A DNA stretch of 64,000 nucleotides, taken from Nocardia abscessus (GTDB lineage Bacteria; Actinomycetota; Actinomycetes; Mycobacteriales; Mycobacteriaceae). The translations under genes and the position numbers were made by a program. Below the pieces are notes generated by a model. The model made no database searches. It saw only the letters and a list, made by a program, of their open reading frames with translations, and was not told where the DNA came from. The stretch covers positions 62,001 through 126,000 of the forward strand of contig NZ_JADLQO010000001.1 in the NCBI RefSeq assembly GCF_015477775.1, read 5' to 3'. Positions 34,910 through 44,129 of the stretch are shown piece after piece. The first letter of the stretch is position 1. Each line of letters starts with the position of its first letter.

Positions 34910-36493
34910 TCAGTTCGTACTGAGAAGAAAGGCTAGTGGCCCCAGCGTGACGAAGATGCCCACGACGACGGCGATCACAGTGCTGAGGATGTCGTCGGTC
35001 CTGCGCAGAATCCGCACCAGGGCCACCAGGCCCAGAATCACTATCATCGCCAGCGCCAGCGCCACCCAGGGGAGCATCTCCCACATGCGCTCGAAGCCCT
35101 TGAACAGCAACATGCCCGCGACAGCCGCGCCGGTGCTCTGACCGCCGAGGATCATCCACTGGCGCCGGTTGGCGTCGTCCTCCGCCTTCTTGGCCGCCCG
35201 CGACCGGCGCGGCGCGGTGGCCCGGGTCGCGGCGCGCGGCTCGTCATCGATGTCGTCATCGTCGTCCAGCGCGATCGGCTCGTAGACGTCGGTGACGCCG
35301 TCCAGCTCGGCGACGTCGGCGGCGGCCCGCCCACCACGCCCGCCGCGCTGCGCCGTCCCGCGCTCGGCACGGTCGACGCCGTCGCGCAGCAGGTCGCCCG
35401 CGACCGTCTGGCCGGAGAGCAACTGCTGGTCCTGGCTGGCCAGCGACCACGCGGAGGTCGGGATGCCGCCGGATTCCGGCGCCGGATCGGCCTGTGGCTT
35501 GTGCCGCCGGGCCGACCAGGCGGGCAGACCGTTCTCGCCCGTACCGTTGCGCCGGGCTGGTCGTCGCTGCGCCTCCGGCTGCGGCTCGGGTGGAACGGGC
35601 CTGCCGGGTTTCGGTCTCGGATCGGGCGGCGGCGGGAGCGGAAGCGGCTCCGACTCCGGGGCGAAACCACCGGTGGACGGTGACCAGGCCGCGGTGGACG
35701 GGCCGAGATCCTCGGCCGCTTCCGCGGCCTCCGCCGCCCTGCGCCTGGCCGCGCGACCGCCTCTGGCGCCGTTGCGCTCGGGAAGGGACGAGCGGCCGTA
35801 GCCGGGCTCGTCGAGTTCCGCGTGGCCGTTGCGGCCCGGTTCGGCGACCCGGCGATCGGACAGCGCGTCCCGGCCGAACGGCTCGGGCTGGATTTCGTGC
35901 CAGGACCGGACCTGGGTGGCCTCCTCGTCGGGCTCCTCCCGCCTGCGCCTGCGTCCCGAACGCGGGGGCGTCTCCGCGACGCCGCCACCCAGCGGGTCCG
36001 GCGCATACGGGCCGGGCGCGGCCGAAAACAGGTCCGACACCGGGGTATCCGGCGAGAGCGGATCGTAGGTGCCGTGCCGCGAGGAAGGCATCTCCCGGCC
36101 GGGCATGACGCGGCTGGATCGCCCAGGTGGCGGATCGGCCCGCGGCGGGTCGGGCTGCGCGTAACCGGCCAGCGGGTCGTACATCGAAATCGGGCCCGAC
36201 ATGGGCGAATACGACGACGGGTCGGGCTGCGGCTCCGGCGCGTAGGAAACCGGCTCCGGGGCCGGAGGATCGAACGAGGGCGGCGCGTAGGCCTGCTCCT
36301 GCGCGCCGGTATCGGGCGCGGCGTGCGCGGAATGGCCACCGCCCTCCCGGATGACCGGCAGGTCACCGGTCAGTTCGGCGACGGAGATGCCCCTGCCGCC
36401 CCGGCGGCGCCTGCCGCCACCGGAGGAGCCGCCCTGCTGGCCGTTACGCGCCAGCAGTTCCGCGACCGACAGCTGTTTGGAGTCCTCACTCAT
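34910..36493 (-). CDS. Large Pro-rich protein with C-terminal membrane hairpin
   Basis: 527 residues. The first ~400 are disordered, rich in Pro/Arg/Asp/Ser with PDPxxY-type runs, and start SVAELLARNGQQGG and ISVAELTGDLPVIRE. The last ~90 contain two transmembrane segments, WMILGGQSTGAAVAGMLLF and VALALAMIVILGLVALVRIL, with a last one near the C-terminus. The start overlaps the Ppx/GppA stop (36490-36493). It matches the position of Rv0497. It may anchor a cytoplasmic interaction tail; function unknown. Confidence 0.8.
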   Translation of the reverse strand: MSEDSKQLSVAELLARNGQQGGSSGGGRRRRGGRGISVAELTGDLPVIREGGGHSAHAAPDTGAQEQAYAPPSFDPPAPEPVSYAPEPQPDPSSYSPMSGPISMYDPLAGYAQPDPPRADPPPGRSSRVMPGREMPSSRHGTYDPLSPDTPVSDLFSAAPGPYAPDPLGGGVAETPPRSGRRRRREEPDEEATQVRSWHEIQPEPFGRDALSDRRVAEPGRNGHAELDEPGYGRSSLPERNGARGGRAARRRAAEAAEAAEDLGPSTAAWSPSTGGFAPESEPLPLPPPPDPRPKPGRPVPPEPQPEAQRRPARRNGTGENGLPAWSARRHKPQADPAPESGGIPTSAWSLASQDQQLLSGQTVAGDLLRDGVDRAERGTAQRGGRGGRAAADVAELDGVTDVYEPIALDDDDDIDDEPRAATRATAPRRSRAAKKAEDDANRRQWMILGGQSTGAAVAGMLLFKGFERMWEMLPWVALALAMIVILGLVALVRILRRTDDILSTVIAVVVGIFVTLGPLAFLLSTN

Positions 36494-37524
36494 GACGACA
36501 CCGTCCCGATCGAGCCAGGCAGCGGCACGCCACCGCCGGGCGCGGGCCTACCGTCTCCGGCCGCCGCGCCCGCTGAGTACGTTGCTTCGGGTCCACCATT
36601 CATATCGGTATCCAGTTTGCGCAGGATCAGCCCTTCGCGCAGCGCCCACGGACAAATCTCCAAGGAATCCAGCGAAAGTGCCCGCATACTCGCCTCCGCG
36701 ACCAATGCGCCGGCCACCAATTGCTGTGACCGATCGGAACTTACGCCTTCCAATTCTGCACGGTCCGACGCCGTCATCCGCGAGATGAACGCAATCAGTT
36801 GGCGCAGACCCGAGCTCGTGAGTGTACGGCGCACCCGCGGACCTGCCCCCGAAGGCGCCGCTCCGGTCAGCCGGGCCAGGGAACGGAATGTCTTCGAAGT
36901 GCCGACGGCCAGATCGGGCTTGCCCGGCTCGAGCAGCTTCTTCGCCGGAACCACCAGCTCGGCGTCGAGCCAGTCGCGCAGCACGGCGACCCGGCGCTTG
37001 CCCGGCGGGTCCTCGCGCAGCCATTCCCTGGTCAACCGGCCCGCGCCCAACTGCAAGGACAGCGCGACGTCGGGCTCCTCGTCGCCGCCGTTGGTCATCT
37101 CCAGCGATCCGCCGCCGATGTCCAGATTGAGGATGCGCCCGGCGCTCCAGCCGTACCAACGGCGCACCGCGAGAAAGGTCAGCCGCGCCTCGTCGACGCC
37201 GGACAGCACCTGCAGGTCGACGCCGGTCGCCGCGCGCACACGGCCGAGGACCTCTTCGGAGTTGGCCGCCTCGCGTAGGGCCGAGGTGGCGAACGGCATC
37301 AGCTCGACGCACTTGGACGTCTCGGCGATGCTGGCGAATTCGGCGACCGTATCGATCAGCTTCTGCGCGCCCGCCTCGGTGATGCAACCCGCCTCGTCGA
37401 TGTTCTCCGCCAGGCGCAAGGTGGCCTTCGTCGAGCTCATCGGCAAGGGGTGACCGCCACGATGCGCGTCCACCACGAGCAGGTGAACGGTATTGCTTCC
37501 GACATCGAGTACCCCAAGCCGCAC
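36490..37524 (-). CDS. Ppx/GppA-family phosphatase (exopolyphosphatase-like)
   Basis: 344 residues from the GTG at 37524, chosen because TACCGT (37531-37536, minus) is a -10 element only 6 nt upstream, giving a leaderless message. The ASKHA fold shows VRLGVLDVGSNTVHLLVVDA, PFATSALREAAN and LNLDIGGGSLEM (phosphate loop). It hydrolyses polyphosphate or pppGpp, or both. Corresponds to Rv0496 (also 344 residues). It lies close to senX3-regX3, which senses phosphate. Confidence 0.93.
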   Translation of the reverse strand: MRLGVLDVGSNTVHLLVVDAHRGGHPLPMSSTKATLRLAENIDEAGCITEAGAQKLIDTVAEFASIAETSKCVELMPFATSALREAANSEEVLGRVRAATGVDLQVLSGVDEARLTFLAVRRWYGWSAGRILNLDIGGGSLEMTNGGDEEPDVALSLQLGAGRLTREWLREDPPGKRRVAVLRDWLDAELVVPAKKLLEPGKPDLAVGTSKTFRSLARLTGAAPSGAGPRVRRTLTSSGLRQLIAFISRMTASDRAELEGVSSDRSQQLVAGALVAEASMRALSLDSLEICPWALREGLILRKLDTDMNGGPEATYSAGAAAGDGRPAPGGGVPLPGSIGTVSS

Positions 37525-37589
37525 ATGAACACGGTACTGGGTGATGCGGCACTTCAGCCCAGGCGACTGAACTGTTAGCGTCGTCTTTC

Positions 37590-38462
37590 GTGACGGTAGG
37601 CGCATCCCCGAGCAGCCCGACCCGGCCCCGACCAGCGGCGAAGATCGACCCGGCTCCCGAAGTGGATCCCGACTTTCCCCGCGAGTGGATCGAGTTCGTC
37701 GATCCGGCAAACGACGAGCATCTGATCGTCGCCGATCTGACCTGGCTGCTGTCCCGATGGACGTGCGTGTTCGGCACGCCCGCCTGTCAAGGCATCCTGT
37801 CCGACCGGCCGGATGACGGCTGCTGCTCGCACGGCGCGTTCCTCTCCGACGACGACGACCGCAAACGACTGGGCCGCGCTGTGAAAATGCTCACACCCCA
37901 GGACTGGCAGCTGCGCGACAAGGCCGTCAACGAGCAGGGCAAGATCACCAAGAGCGGCTATCTGGAACTCGACGAGCTGGACGACGAGCCCGCCTTGCGC
38001 ACGCGCCGGTTCGAGGGTGCGTGCATCTTCCTCAACCGTCCCGGTTTCGCGGGTGGCGTCGGCTGCGCCCTGCACACGATGGCCCTGCGGCGCGGCATCG
38101 AGCCGCTCGAGGTGAAGCCGGATGTGTGCTGGCAGCTGCCGATCCGGCGCACCCAGGACTGGGTGGACCGGCCCGACGGCGTGCAGATCCTGCGCACCGT
38201 GATCACCGAATACGACCGCCGCGGATGGGGGCCGGGTGGAGCCGATCTGGACTGGTACTGCTCCGGTTCCCCGGACGCCCACGTCGGCAGCAAGCCGGTC
38301 TGGCAGTCCTACGGCCCCGAGCTGACCGAGCTGATCGGCGCGCCCGCCTACGCGGAGCTGGCCCGGCACTGCAAACGCCGCGAGGGCCTCGGTCTGATCG
38401 CCGTCCACCCGGCGACGGTGCACGCCGACCGGATGCGGGATCCCGCGGGTCCGGTCGCCTGA
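37590..38462 (+). CDS. Conserved Cys-rich protein, Rv0495c-like
   Basis: 290 residues from the GTG at 37590, preceded by TAGCGT (37576-37581) as a leaderless -10 element. Several conserved Cys: [48 protein letters not shown] and VCWQLP, plus a C-terminal HCKRRE. The pattern suggests a metal site, possibly iron-sulfur, as in YkgJ/DUF3109-type proteins; that is inference. It is divergent from the Ppx/GppA gene with 65 nt between the two starts. Confidence 0.8.
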   Translation: MTVGASPSSPTRPRPAAKIDPAPEVDPDFPREWIEFVDPANDEHLIVADLTWLLSRWTCVFGTPACQGILSDRPDDGCCSHGAFLSDDDDRKRLGRAVKMLTPQDWQLRDKAVNEQGKITKSGYLELDELDDEPALRTRRFEGACIFLNRPGFAGGVGCALHTMALRRGIEPLEVKPDVCWQLPIRRTQDWVDRPDGVQILRTVITEYDRRGWGPGGADLDWYCSGSPDAHVGSKPVWQSYGPELTELIGAPAYAELARHCKRREGLGLIAVHPATVHADRMRDPAGPVA

Positions 38463-38570
38463 TCGTTTGCTGGTCGAGCGCCCAGTCGGGTCGCCGCTCG
38501 CCGTCCGGCCGAGCGGGGGTTCACCCTCTCGCCATGCGAGCTTCACCCGGATCGGGTTTGATGTGCCGTT

Positions 38571-38900
38571 ATGTCCAAGAAAGTTCTCACCGCGGCGACC
38601 ATCGCACTGGGCGCTGCCCTCTCGCTGACCGGAGTAGCCCACGCCGAGCCGAACGGCGACCCGCACAAGTTCTACGACTTCACCACGGAGTTCGTCTCGG
38701 CCACCGATCCGGCCGCGGTCAACGCCAAGGCCGCGGGCAAGCTCCTGATCGCGAGCCCGTACGGCACCTCGCACACCATCGCCTGCCGTGGCACCAACAC
38801 CGCGGACCTCTACGACTGCATGCAGGAAGACGATCTGGGCTGGATCACCCTGCAGAAGACCGAGACCCCGCTCGGCACCACCTGGATCTACTTCCCCTGA
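38571..38900 (+). CDS. Secreted hypothetical protein (109 aa)
   Basis: Signal peptide MSKKVLTAATIALGAALSLT with VAHAEP cleavage. The mature part (~83 residues) has two Cys (TIACRGTNTADLYDCMQEDD), likely one disulfide, and includes FYDFTTEFVSATDPAAVNAK. No family is recognised; similar small exported proteins are typical of Nocardia. It ends before a two-way terminator shared with regX3. Confidence 0.75.
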   Translation: MSKKVLTAATIALGAALSLTGVAHAEPNGDPHKFYDFTTEFVSATDPAAVNAKAAGKLLIASPYGTSHTIACRGTNTADLYDCMQEDDLGWITLQKTETPLGTTWIYFP

Positions 38901-38913
38901 TGTACGCCGACAG

Positions 38914-38947
38914 AACGGCCGAGTGCACCGCAGTGCGCTCGGCCGTT
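38914..38947. terminator. Two-way terminator between secreted gene and regX3
   Basis: AACGGCCGAG (38914-38923) and CTCGGCCGTT (38938-38947) pair perfectly over 10 bp with a 14-nt loop, 14 nt after the 38900 stop and 25 nt from the regX3 stop. Flanking genes are convergent. Confidence 0.7.
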
Positions 38948-38972
38948 CGTGTTCTCCGCGCTGCGCGGGCGG

Positions 38973-39662
38973 TCATGCCTCCAGTTTGTAGCCCAGCCCG
39001 CGCACGGTGACCAGGTGTTCCGGCTTGGCCGGATCCGCCTCGATCTTCGAGCGCAGCCGCTTGACGTGCACGTCGAGGGTCTTGGTGTCACCGACGTAAT
39101 CGGCGCCCCACACCCGGTCGATCAGCTGTCCGCGGGTGAGCACCCGTCCGGAATTGCGCAGCAGGTATTCGAGCAGGTCGAACTCCTTGAGCGGCAGCGT
39201 GACCGGCTTGCCGTTGACCATCACGGTGTGCCGGTCGACGTCCATCCGGACCGGACCGGCTTCCAGCACGCCGCTCTCGTTGGAGCCGTCCAGCTCATCG
39301 CCCGCGCCGCGGCGCAGCACGGCGCGGATGCGCGCGATGAGCTCGCGAGCGGAGTACGGCTTGGTGACGTAGTCGTCGGCGCCCAGTTCCAGGCCGACCA
39401 CCTTGTCGATCTCGCTGTCGCGCGCGGTGACCATGATCACCGGCACGCCGCTGCGGGTGCGCAACTGCTTGCACACATCGGTGCCGCTCATGCCGGGCAG
39501 CATGAGGTCGAGCAGGACGATGTCCGCACCGGACCGGTCGAACTCGGCGAGCGCGGACGGCCCGTCACCGACCACGGTGACCTCGAAACCCTCCTTGCGC
39601 AGCAGGAACGCGAGCGGATCGGCCAGCGACTCCTCATCCTCGACGATCAGAACACTCGTCAT
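38973..39662 (-). CDS. regX3: Two-component response regulator RegX3
   Basis: 229 residues from the ATG at 39662 ([20 protein letters not shown]), which overlaps the senX3 stop. The receiver domain has Asp52 in [17 protein letters not shown] and Lys in [12 protein letters not shown]. The OmpR-type winged helix follows ([34 protein letters not shown]). With SenX3 it activates genes for phosphate acquisition in low phosphate in mycobacteria. Confidence 0.96.
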   Translation of the reverse strand: MTSVLIVEDEESLADPLAFLLRKEGFEVTVVGDGPSALAEFDRSGADIVLLDLMLPGMSGTDVCKQLRTRSGVPVIMVTARDSEIDKVVGLELGADDYVTKPYSARELIARIRAVLRRGAGDELDGSNESGVLEAGPVRMDVDRHTVMVNGKPVTLPLKEFDLLEYLLRNSGRVLTRGQLIDRVWGADYVGDTKTLDVHVKRLRSKIEADPAKPEHLVTVRGLGYKLEA

Positions 39663-40894
39663 CTGCGTGCCTCCACACCATTCGGTCGGCCCGGTCCGGT
39701 GGGACGCGGGCTTGTTTCTTTCGTGCCAACCACGGCGCCGTCGTGGTCGTCGTCGGCGCCTGCTTCGTGGTGGGCGGGTATGCGCAAGGTGAACGTCGAG
39801 CCGGTGCCCAACTTGCTCCACAGGGTGATCTCCCCGTTGTGGTTGGCGGCCACGTGTTTGACGATAGCCAGGCCTAGTCCGGTGCCGCCCGTCGAGCGCG
39901 AACGCGCCTTGTCGGACCGGAAGAATCGCTCGAACACCCGCTCCTGGTCTTCCTTGGCGATGCCGATGCCGCGGTCGGTCACCGCCATCGCCACGTGATC
40001 GCCGCGCAGCGAACGGCTCACCGACACGTGCGAACCCGCCGGCGAGTAGGCGATCGCGTTCTCGACCAGGTTCGACAGTGCCGTGACCAGCAGGGTTTCG
40101 TCGCCGAGCACCTCGAGCCCGCTCGGGCGGTCGGTGCTCACCGTGATCCCGGCGGCTTCGGCGGCGGTGCGGGAACGATCGACCGCCTGCATCACCACGG
40201 TGTCCACGTCCACCACCTCGAGCTCGGGCAATTTCTCCGCGCCCTGCAGACGGGAGAGCGCGATGAGCTCGGTGACCATCTTGCCGAGGCGGCGCGATTC
40301 ACCGAGCACGCGCTGACCGAAGTGTCGCACGGCCTCCGGGTCGTCGGCGGATTCCAGGAGAGCTTCGGCGAGCAAACTCATCGCGCCGACCGGAGTCTTG
40401 AGTTCGTGGCTGACGTTCGCGACGAAGTCGCGGCGGGTGGCCTCCATCCGGGCCTGTTCGGAGTCGTCGTCGGCGAACAGCACGGTGAAGGTGGTCTCCT
40501 CGCGCGACAGCTGCCTGGCGACGCCGCGCACCGCGATCCGGCCGCGGCCGGGGACCGGATTCTTGGCGGTGAGGTCGAACTCCGCGGACTCGCCGGTGGC
40601 GAGCACCTTCTCCACCGCGGCCCAGGCGCGCTCGTCGAGCAGGCGATTGCGGACCAGCCCGAGTTCCTCCGCGCGCGGATTGACCAGCACTACGTCGCGA
40701 TACTCGTCCACCACCGCGATGCCGCTCTCGGAGGCGAGCACGATCAGATCGAGGACCTGGGACATGGTGAGACCGGACTCGGCCTGCCTGCGTGCGGCCT
40801 GCCTCGCATTCACATACGGGATCAGTAGCCCGCCGACTGCCAGACCGACGACAGCCGCCAAGACTGCCAGCAGCACGGCCTGGGGAACACTCAC
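39659..40894 (-). CDS. senX3: Sensor histidine kinase SenX3
   Basis: 411 residues from the GTG at 40894. TACGAT (40901-40906, minus) lies 6 nt upstream as a -10, so translation is probably leaderless; the frame to the left is not supported. One or two N-terminal membrane helices, a PAS-like domain ([20 protein letters not shown]), H-box [21 protein letters not shown]-box LVENAIAY and G-box [13 protein letters not shown]. It probably senses phosphate status through the Pst uptake system. Confidence 0.95.
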   Translation of the reverse strand: MSVPQAVLLAVLAAVVGLAVGGLLIPYVNARQAARRQAESGLTMSQVLDLIVLASESGIAVVDEYRDVVLVNPRAEELGLVRNRLLDERAWAAVEKVLATGESAEFDLTAKNPVPGRGRIAVRGVARQLSREETTFTVLFADDDSEQARMEATRRDFVANVSHELKTPVGAMSLLAEALLESADDPEAVRHFGQRVLGESRRLGKMVTELIALSRLQGAEKLPELEVVDVDTVVMQAVDRSRTAAEAAGITVSTDRPSGLEVLGDETLLVTALSNLVENAIAYSPAGSHVSVSRSLRGDHVAMAVTDRGIGIAKEDQERVFERFFRSDKARSRSTGGTGLGLAIVKHVAANHNGEITLWSKLGTGSTFTLRIPAHHEAGADDDHDGAVVGTKETSPRPTGPGRPNGVEARR

Positions 40895-41035
40895 ACTTGA
40901 ATCGTACGGTCGCCGACCGGTTGGCCAACGCCGGGTACATGAAGTTTCGCGCAGGTCACAGGCCCTTCCGGCCGCGTTAGCCGCATGTTTACGCACTGTT
41001 CGACATGGCGTACTCGCGGCGTATTCACCGGGCGG

Positions 41036-41440
41036 TCAGTCTGCTTCGTCTGTTCCGGCAAGCGCCTCGTTCACCGCGCGGCCGTGTTTGTCCACCCACT
41101 CGCCGAGGGCGTAGATCGGGAGCAACAGGTCCGCGCCCGCGGCGGTCAGCTCGTATTCGACCCGGGGCGGGGCCTGGGCGTAGCGACGACGGCGCACCAG
41201 CGTCATCTGTTCCATCCGGCGCAGCGTCTGCGTCAGCATCTTCTGGCTGATCCCGCCGATGGCCGTACGCAGCTCGCCGGGACGCATGGGCCCCTCGCGC
41301 AGCATGTACACGATCACCGGCAGCCAGGAGTTGCCGAAGATGTCCACACCCATCCGGGCAGGGCAGTCGGATTCGAAGTCGCCGTATGGCGCGAAATCCA
41401 CCTGCTCTGCCGAGACCGGTTCGATCGGTGCCGTGCTCAC
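41036..41440 (-). CDS. HxlR-family transcriptional regulator
   Basis: 134 residues. The HxlR winged helix is clear: FGNSWLPVIVYMLREGPMRP, then GELRTAIGGISQKMLTQTLR and RMEQMTLVRRRRYAQAPPRV. The N-terminal Cys (ESDCPARMGVDIF) is at the redox-sensing position used by some HxlR regulators. It is divergent from an NAD(P)-binding reductase gene (gap 91 nt), which is its likely target. The gene order around it differs from mycobacteria. Confidence 0.9.
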   Translation of the reverse strand: MSTAPIEPVSAEQVDFAPYGDFESDCPARMGVDIFGNSWLPVIVYMLREGPMRPGELRTAIGGISQKMLTQTLRRMEQMTLVRRRRYAQAPPRVEYELTAAGADLLLPIYALGEWVDKHGRAVNEALAGTDEAD

Positions 41441-41531
41441 GGTTCCAGCTTGCCAGCGCCGTTGCGCACCCCGGAGTGCCCATCGGGATTCCTAGCGTCG
41501 TGGTCGAACACTTTTCGAGTCAGGAGTTGGT

Positions 41532-42191
41532 ATGCGAATCGGAATCATCGGTGCGGGCGCAATGGCGCGGGCACTCGGCGGCGGCTGGAGCGCGGCGGGT
41601 CACGAGGTGCTCGTCGGCGCCCGGTCCGCCGACGCCGCAGGGAAACTGGCCGACGCGATCGGCGCGCGGGCCGCGACGATCACGGACGCTGCGGGTTTCG
41701 GCGATGTCGTCGTGCTCGCGCTGCCGGTCCCCGCGTTGTCGCAGGTGCTGCCCGCCGTCGGGAACCTGCTGGCCGGTCGCACGGTTGTCGACTGCACGAA
41801 CGCCTTCGCCCCGGACGCTTCGGCGCCGCAGGGAGTCACCGCGTTCGTACTCGCCGAGGACGCTGTCGCGGAACGGGTCGCGGCGCAGGCGCCCGGGGCG
41901 CACGTGGTGAAGGCGTTCAACCTGTGTGCCGCCGAGGTGTGGGAGGCGAACGGGCGGATCTTCGACGGCCGCCGCTTGGCGGTGCCGCTGTGCGGTGACG
42001 ACGAGGCCGCGGTGCGGGCGGTCGCGGCGCTGGCCGAAGACCTGGGGCTGCAACCGATCCCGGCGGGCGGGCTGCATCGTGCCCGCTACCTGGAGGCGAT
42101 GTCGGTGTTCACCGTCGGTCTCTGGTTCGCCGGACACGATGCCCGCGCGATGTTCCCGCCCTTGGAGGCAGCGTTCGCCGTCGCCGACTGA
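41532..42191 (+). CDS. NADPH-dependent F420 reductase-like protein
   Basis: 219 residues, single Rossmann domain starting MRIGIIGAGAMARALGGGWS, with VLVGARSAD after the second strand, consistent with NADP binding. VVVLALPVPALSQVLPAVG, VVDCTNAFAP and VVKAFNLCAAEVWE follow the pattern of F420H2:NADP oxidoreductase-type proteins. CAGGAG precedes the ATG. The electron partner could be F420 or another carrier. It is likely controlled by the divergent HxlR protein. Confidence 0.85.
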   Translation: MRIGIIGAGAMARALGGGWSAAGHEVLVGARSADAAGKLADAIGARAATITDAAGFGDVVVLALPVPALSQVLPAVGNLLAGRTVVDCTNAFAPDASAPQGVTAFVLAEDAVAERVAAQAPGAHVVKAFNLCAAEVWEANGRIFDGRRLAVPLCGDDEAAVRAVAALAEDLGLQPIPAGGLHRARYLEAMSVFTVGLWFAGHDARAMFPPLEAAFAVAD

Positions 42192-42202
42192 CCGCACACG
42201 CA

Positions 42203-43495
42203 TCAGGCCGGGTCGAGTTCGGCGAGCTTGCGCTCCAGCACCTCCCGTTCGCGCTGGTTGCCGCACATGCCGATGGCGCGCTCCAATTCGCCGCGCGCCT
42301 CCTGCGTGCGCCCGAGCCGGATCAGCAGTTCCCCTCGAACGCTCGGCAGCAGGTGCGAATTCGACAGCGGCCCGGCGGCCGCCAGCTCGTCCACGATCGG
42401 CAGCGCCGCGGCCGGTCCCTGCGCCATGGAGACCGCCACCGCGCGGTTGAGGTCTACCACCGGCGACGGCGCGAGCCGGCCGAGCGCCTCGTAGATCAGC
42501 ACGACGCGCTCCCAGTTCGTCGTCTCGACCGACGCGGCGACGGCATGGCACTCGGCGATCGCCGCCTGCAACCCGTAGGCGCCCAGGCCCCGGCCGACCT
42601 GCTCGGCGCGGGCCAGGGCGGCCTGTCCCCGGCGGATCGCGGCGCGGTCCCAACGGCGGCGGTCCTGGTGCTCCAAGAGCACCGGAGCGCCGTCCGGCCC
42701 GGTGCGGGCGGGAAAGCGGGCCGCGGTCAGTTCGAGCAGCGCCAGCAGGCCGTGCGCCTCGGGCTCGTCCGGCACGAGCCTGGTCAGCACCCGCGCCAGG
42801 CGCAACGCTCCGCTCGCGAGGTCGAGCCGGATCAGATCCGCCCCGGAGCTGGCCGAAGACCCTTCGGTGAAGATCAGATAGACCACGCTGAGCACCGAAC
42901 CGAGGCGCTCGGTCCGCTGCTGCGCCGGTGGCACCTCGAACGGCACCCGGGCCGCGGCGAGGGTCTTCTTCGCCCGCGTGATCCGAGCCTGCACGGTAGC
43001 GGCCGGAACGAGGAACGCCTTGGCGATCTCGTCGCTGGTGAGACCGCCGACCACCCGCAGCGTGAGCGCCACTCTCGCCTCCCGCGACAGCACGGGATGG
43101 CAGGAGATGAACATCGACGCGAGCAGATCGTCATCGATCCGGTCCGGGTCCCACAGCAGGTCCTCGGTGTCCCGGGCCGGATCGGCAGGCGCGCCTCCCG
43201 AGACGGCGCCACCCTCGCCCAGGTCCCGGGCAAGGGTGGCGTACCTCTCGTCGAGGGCGGCGCGCCGACGGAAAGCGTCGATCGCGCGACGGCGGCCGAC
43301 GGTGAGCAACCACCCCGCCGGATTGCGCGGCACGCCTTCCCGCGGCCAGGTCACGAGCGCCTCGGCCAGCGCCTCCTGCGCCAAGTCCTCGGCCAGCGCG
43401 AAGTCGCCCGTGTACCGCGCCAGCGCACCGACGATCCGTGCGGACTCGATCCGCCAGACCGCGGCTACGGCTTCACGGCCGGTGTGGTCGGCCAT
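42203..43495 (-). CDS. ECF42-group RNA polymerase sigma factor
   Basis: 430 residues. The sigma-2 region (ALARYTGDFALAEDLAQEAL, GWLLTVGRRRAIDAFRRRA) and sigma-4 region (LTSDEIAKAFLVPAATVQAR) occupy residues 1-~190. A C-terminal TPR-like domain follows, including VVDLNRAVAVSMAQGPAAAL and LPSVRGELLIRLGRTQEARG. That long extension is the hallmark of ECF42, where it is needed for activity. It lies 15 nt downstream of its DGPF partner gene and probably shares the promoter at 43981-44008. Confidence 0.93.
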   Translation of the reverse strand: MADHTGREAVAAVWRIESARIVGALARYTGDFALAEDLAQEALAEALVTWPREGVPRNPAGWLLTVGRRRAIDAFRRRAALDERYATLARDLGEGGAVSGGAPADPARDTEDLLWDPDRIDDDLLASMFISCHPVLSREARVALTLRVVGGLTSDEIAKAFLVPAATVQARITRAKKTLAAARVPFEVPPAQQRTERLGSVLSVVYLIFTEGSSASSGADLIRLDLASGALRLARVLTRLVPDEPEAHGLLALLELTAARFPARTGPDGAPVLLEHQDRRRWDRAAIRRGQAALARAEQVGRGLGAYGLQAAIAECHAVAASVETTNWERVVLIYEALGRLAPSPVVDLNRAVAVSMAQGPAAALPIVDELAAAGPLSNSHLLPSVRGELLIRLGRTQEARGELERAIGMCGNQREREVLERKLAELDPA

Positions 43496-43510
43496 CGCCC
43501 CTCGATCCGT

Positions 43511-43930
43511 TCAGAGCTGACCGGTGGCCTCGCGCCACGCCCGCTCCTTCTGGATCCACTTGTTGTCCTGCGGAAACTCATCGATCGTCGGGACCCGGCG
43601 GATCTCGGTCTTGAACCCGGGGCCGACCACCGGCATCCGCTTGGCCCACTCGATCGCTTCTTCCTTCGACGCCACATTGAGGATGTAGAACCCGCCGAAC
43701 AGCTCTTTCGTCTCGCCGTACGGTCCGTCGGTGACGACGGGCGTCTCGGAGGAGTAATCGACCACCACACCCTCGGCGGCGTCCTCCAGTCCCTCCGCCG
43801 CGACCAGCACGCCCGCCCGGATCAGCTCGTCGTTGTACTTACCCATCGTTTCGAGCATCTGGTCGAAGTCGATATTCGCCATCCCTGCGAAGGCCTCGTC
43901 GGTGGCACGCATGATGAGCATGTACTTCAT
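43511..43930 (-). CDS. YCII/DGPF-domain protein, ECF42 partner
   Basis: 139 residues from the ATG at 43930 (CAGGGAGACAACC upstream). It carries the DGPF signature in VVTDGPYGETKELFGGFYIL and a YCII-like ferredoxin-type fold (MKYMLIMRATDEAFAGM start). DGPF proteins are the conserved genomic partners of ECF42 sigma factors; their biochemical role is not known. Confidence 0.92.
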   Translation of the reverse strand: MKYMLIMRATDEAFAGMANIDFDQMLETMGKYNDELIRAGVLVAAEGLEDAAEGVVVDYSSETPVVTDGPYGETKELFGGFYILNVASKEEAIEWAKRMPVVGPGFKTEIRRVPTIDEFPQDNKWIQKERAWREATGQL

Positions 43931-43980
43931 GGTTGTCTCCCTGGTTGTTCGGGTCCCTCTCTGGACCCTCTCACCCATAG

Positions 43981-44008
43981 GTCGAACGGGGGGTCGCGAA
44001 GATCGACA
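43981..44008 (-). promoter_or_regulatory. ECF42-type promoter
   Basis: On the minus strand TGTCGA (44003-44008), an 18-nt spacer, then CGAC (43981-43984), about 50 nt before the DGPF gene start. As I recall, the published ECF42 motif is TGTCGA at -35 and CGA(C/T) at -10. This suggests autoregulation of the DGPF-sigma operon. Confidence 0.7.
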
Positions 44009-44129
44009 CACGCGCCGAAATTTTTTTCGACCCGCTTCGGAGCCGCCGATCGGAGCGTGCACCCTCGCCCATACCCCGCGGCGTCGACCATGATGCGCGA
44101 CGGGTGCACGCTCGGACCGCGCCCCAGCT

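Noticed and set aside
35822..37453. 543-codon plus-strand frame opposite the Pro-rich membrane protein and Ppx/GppA genes
   Set aside because: Low-complexity Arg/Gly/Pro composition, antisense to well-supported genes.
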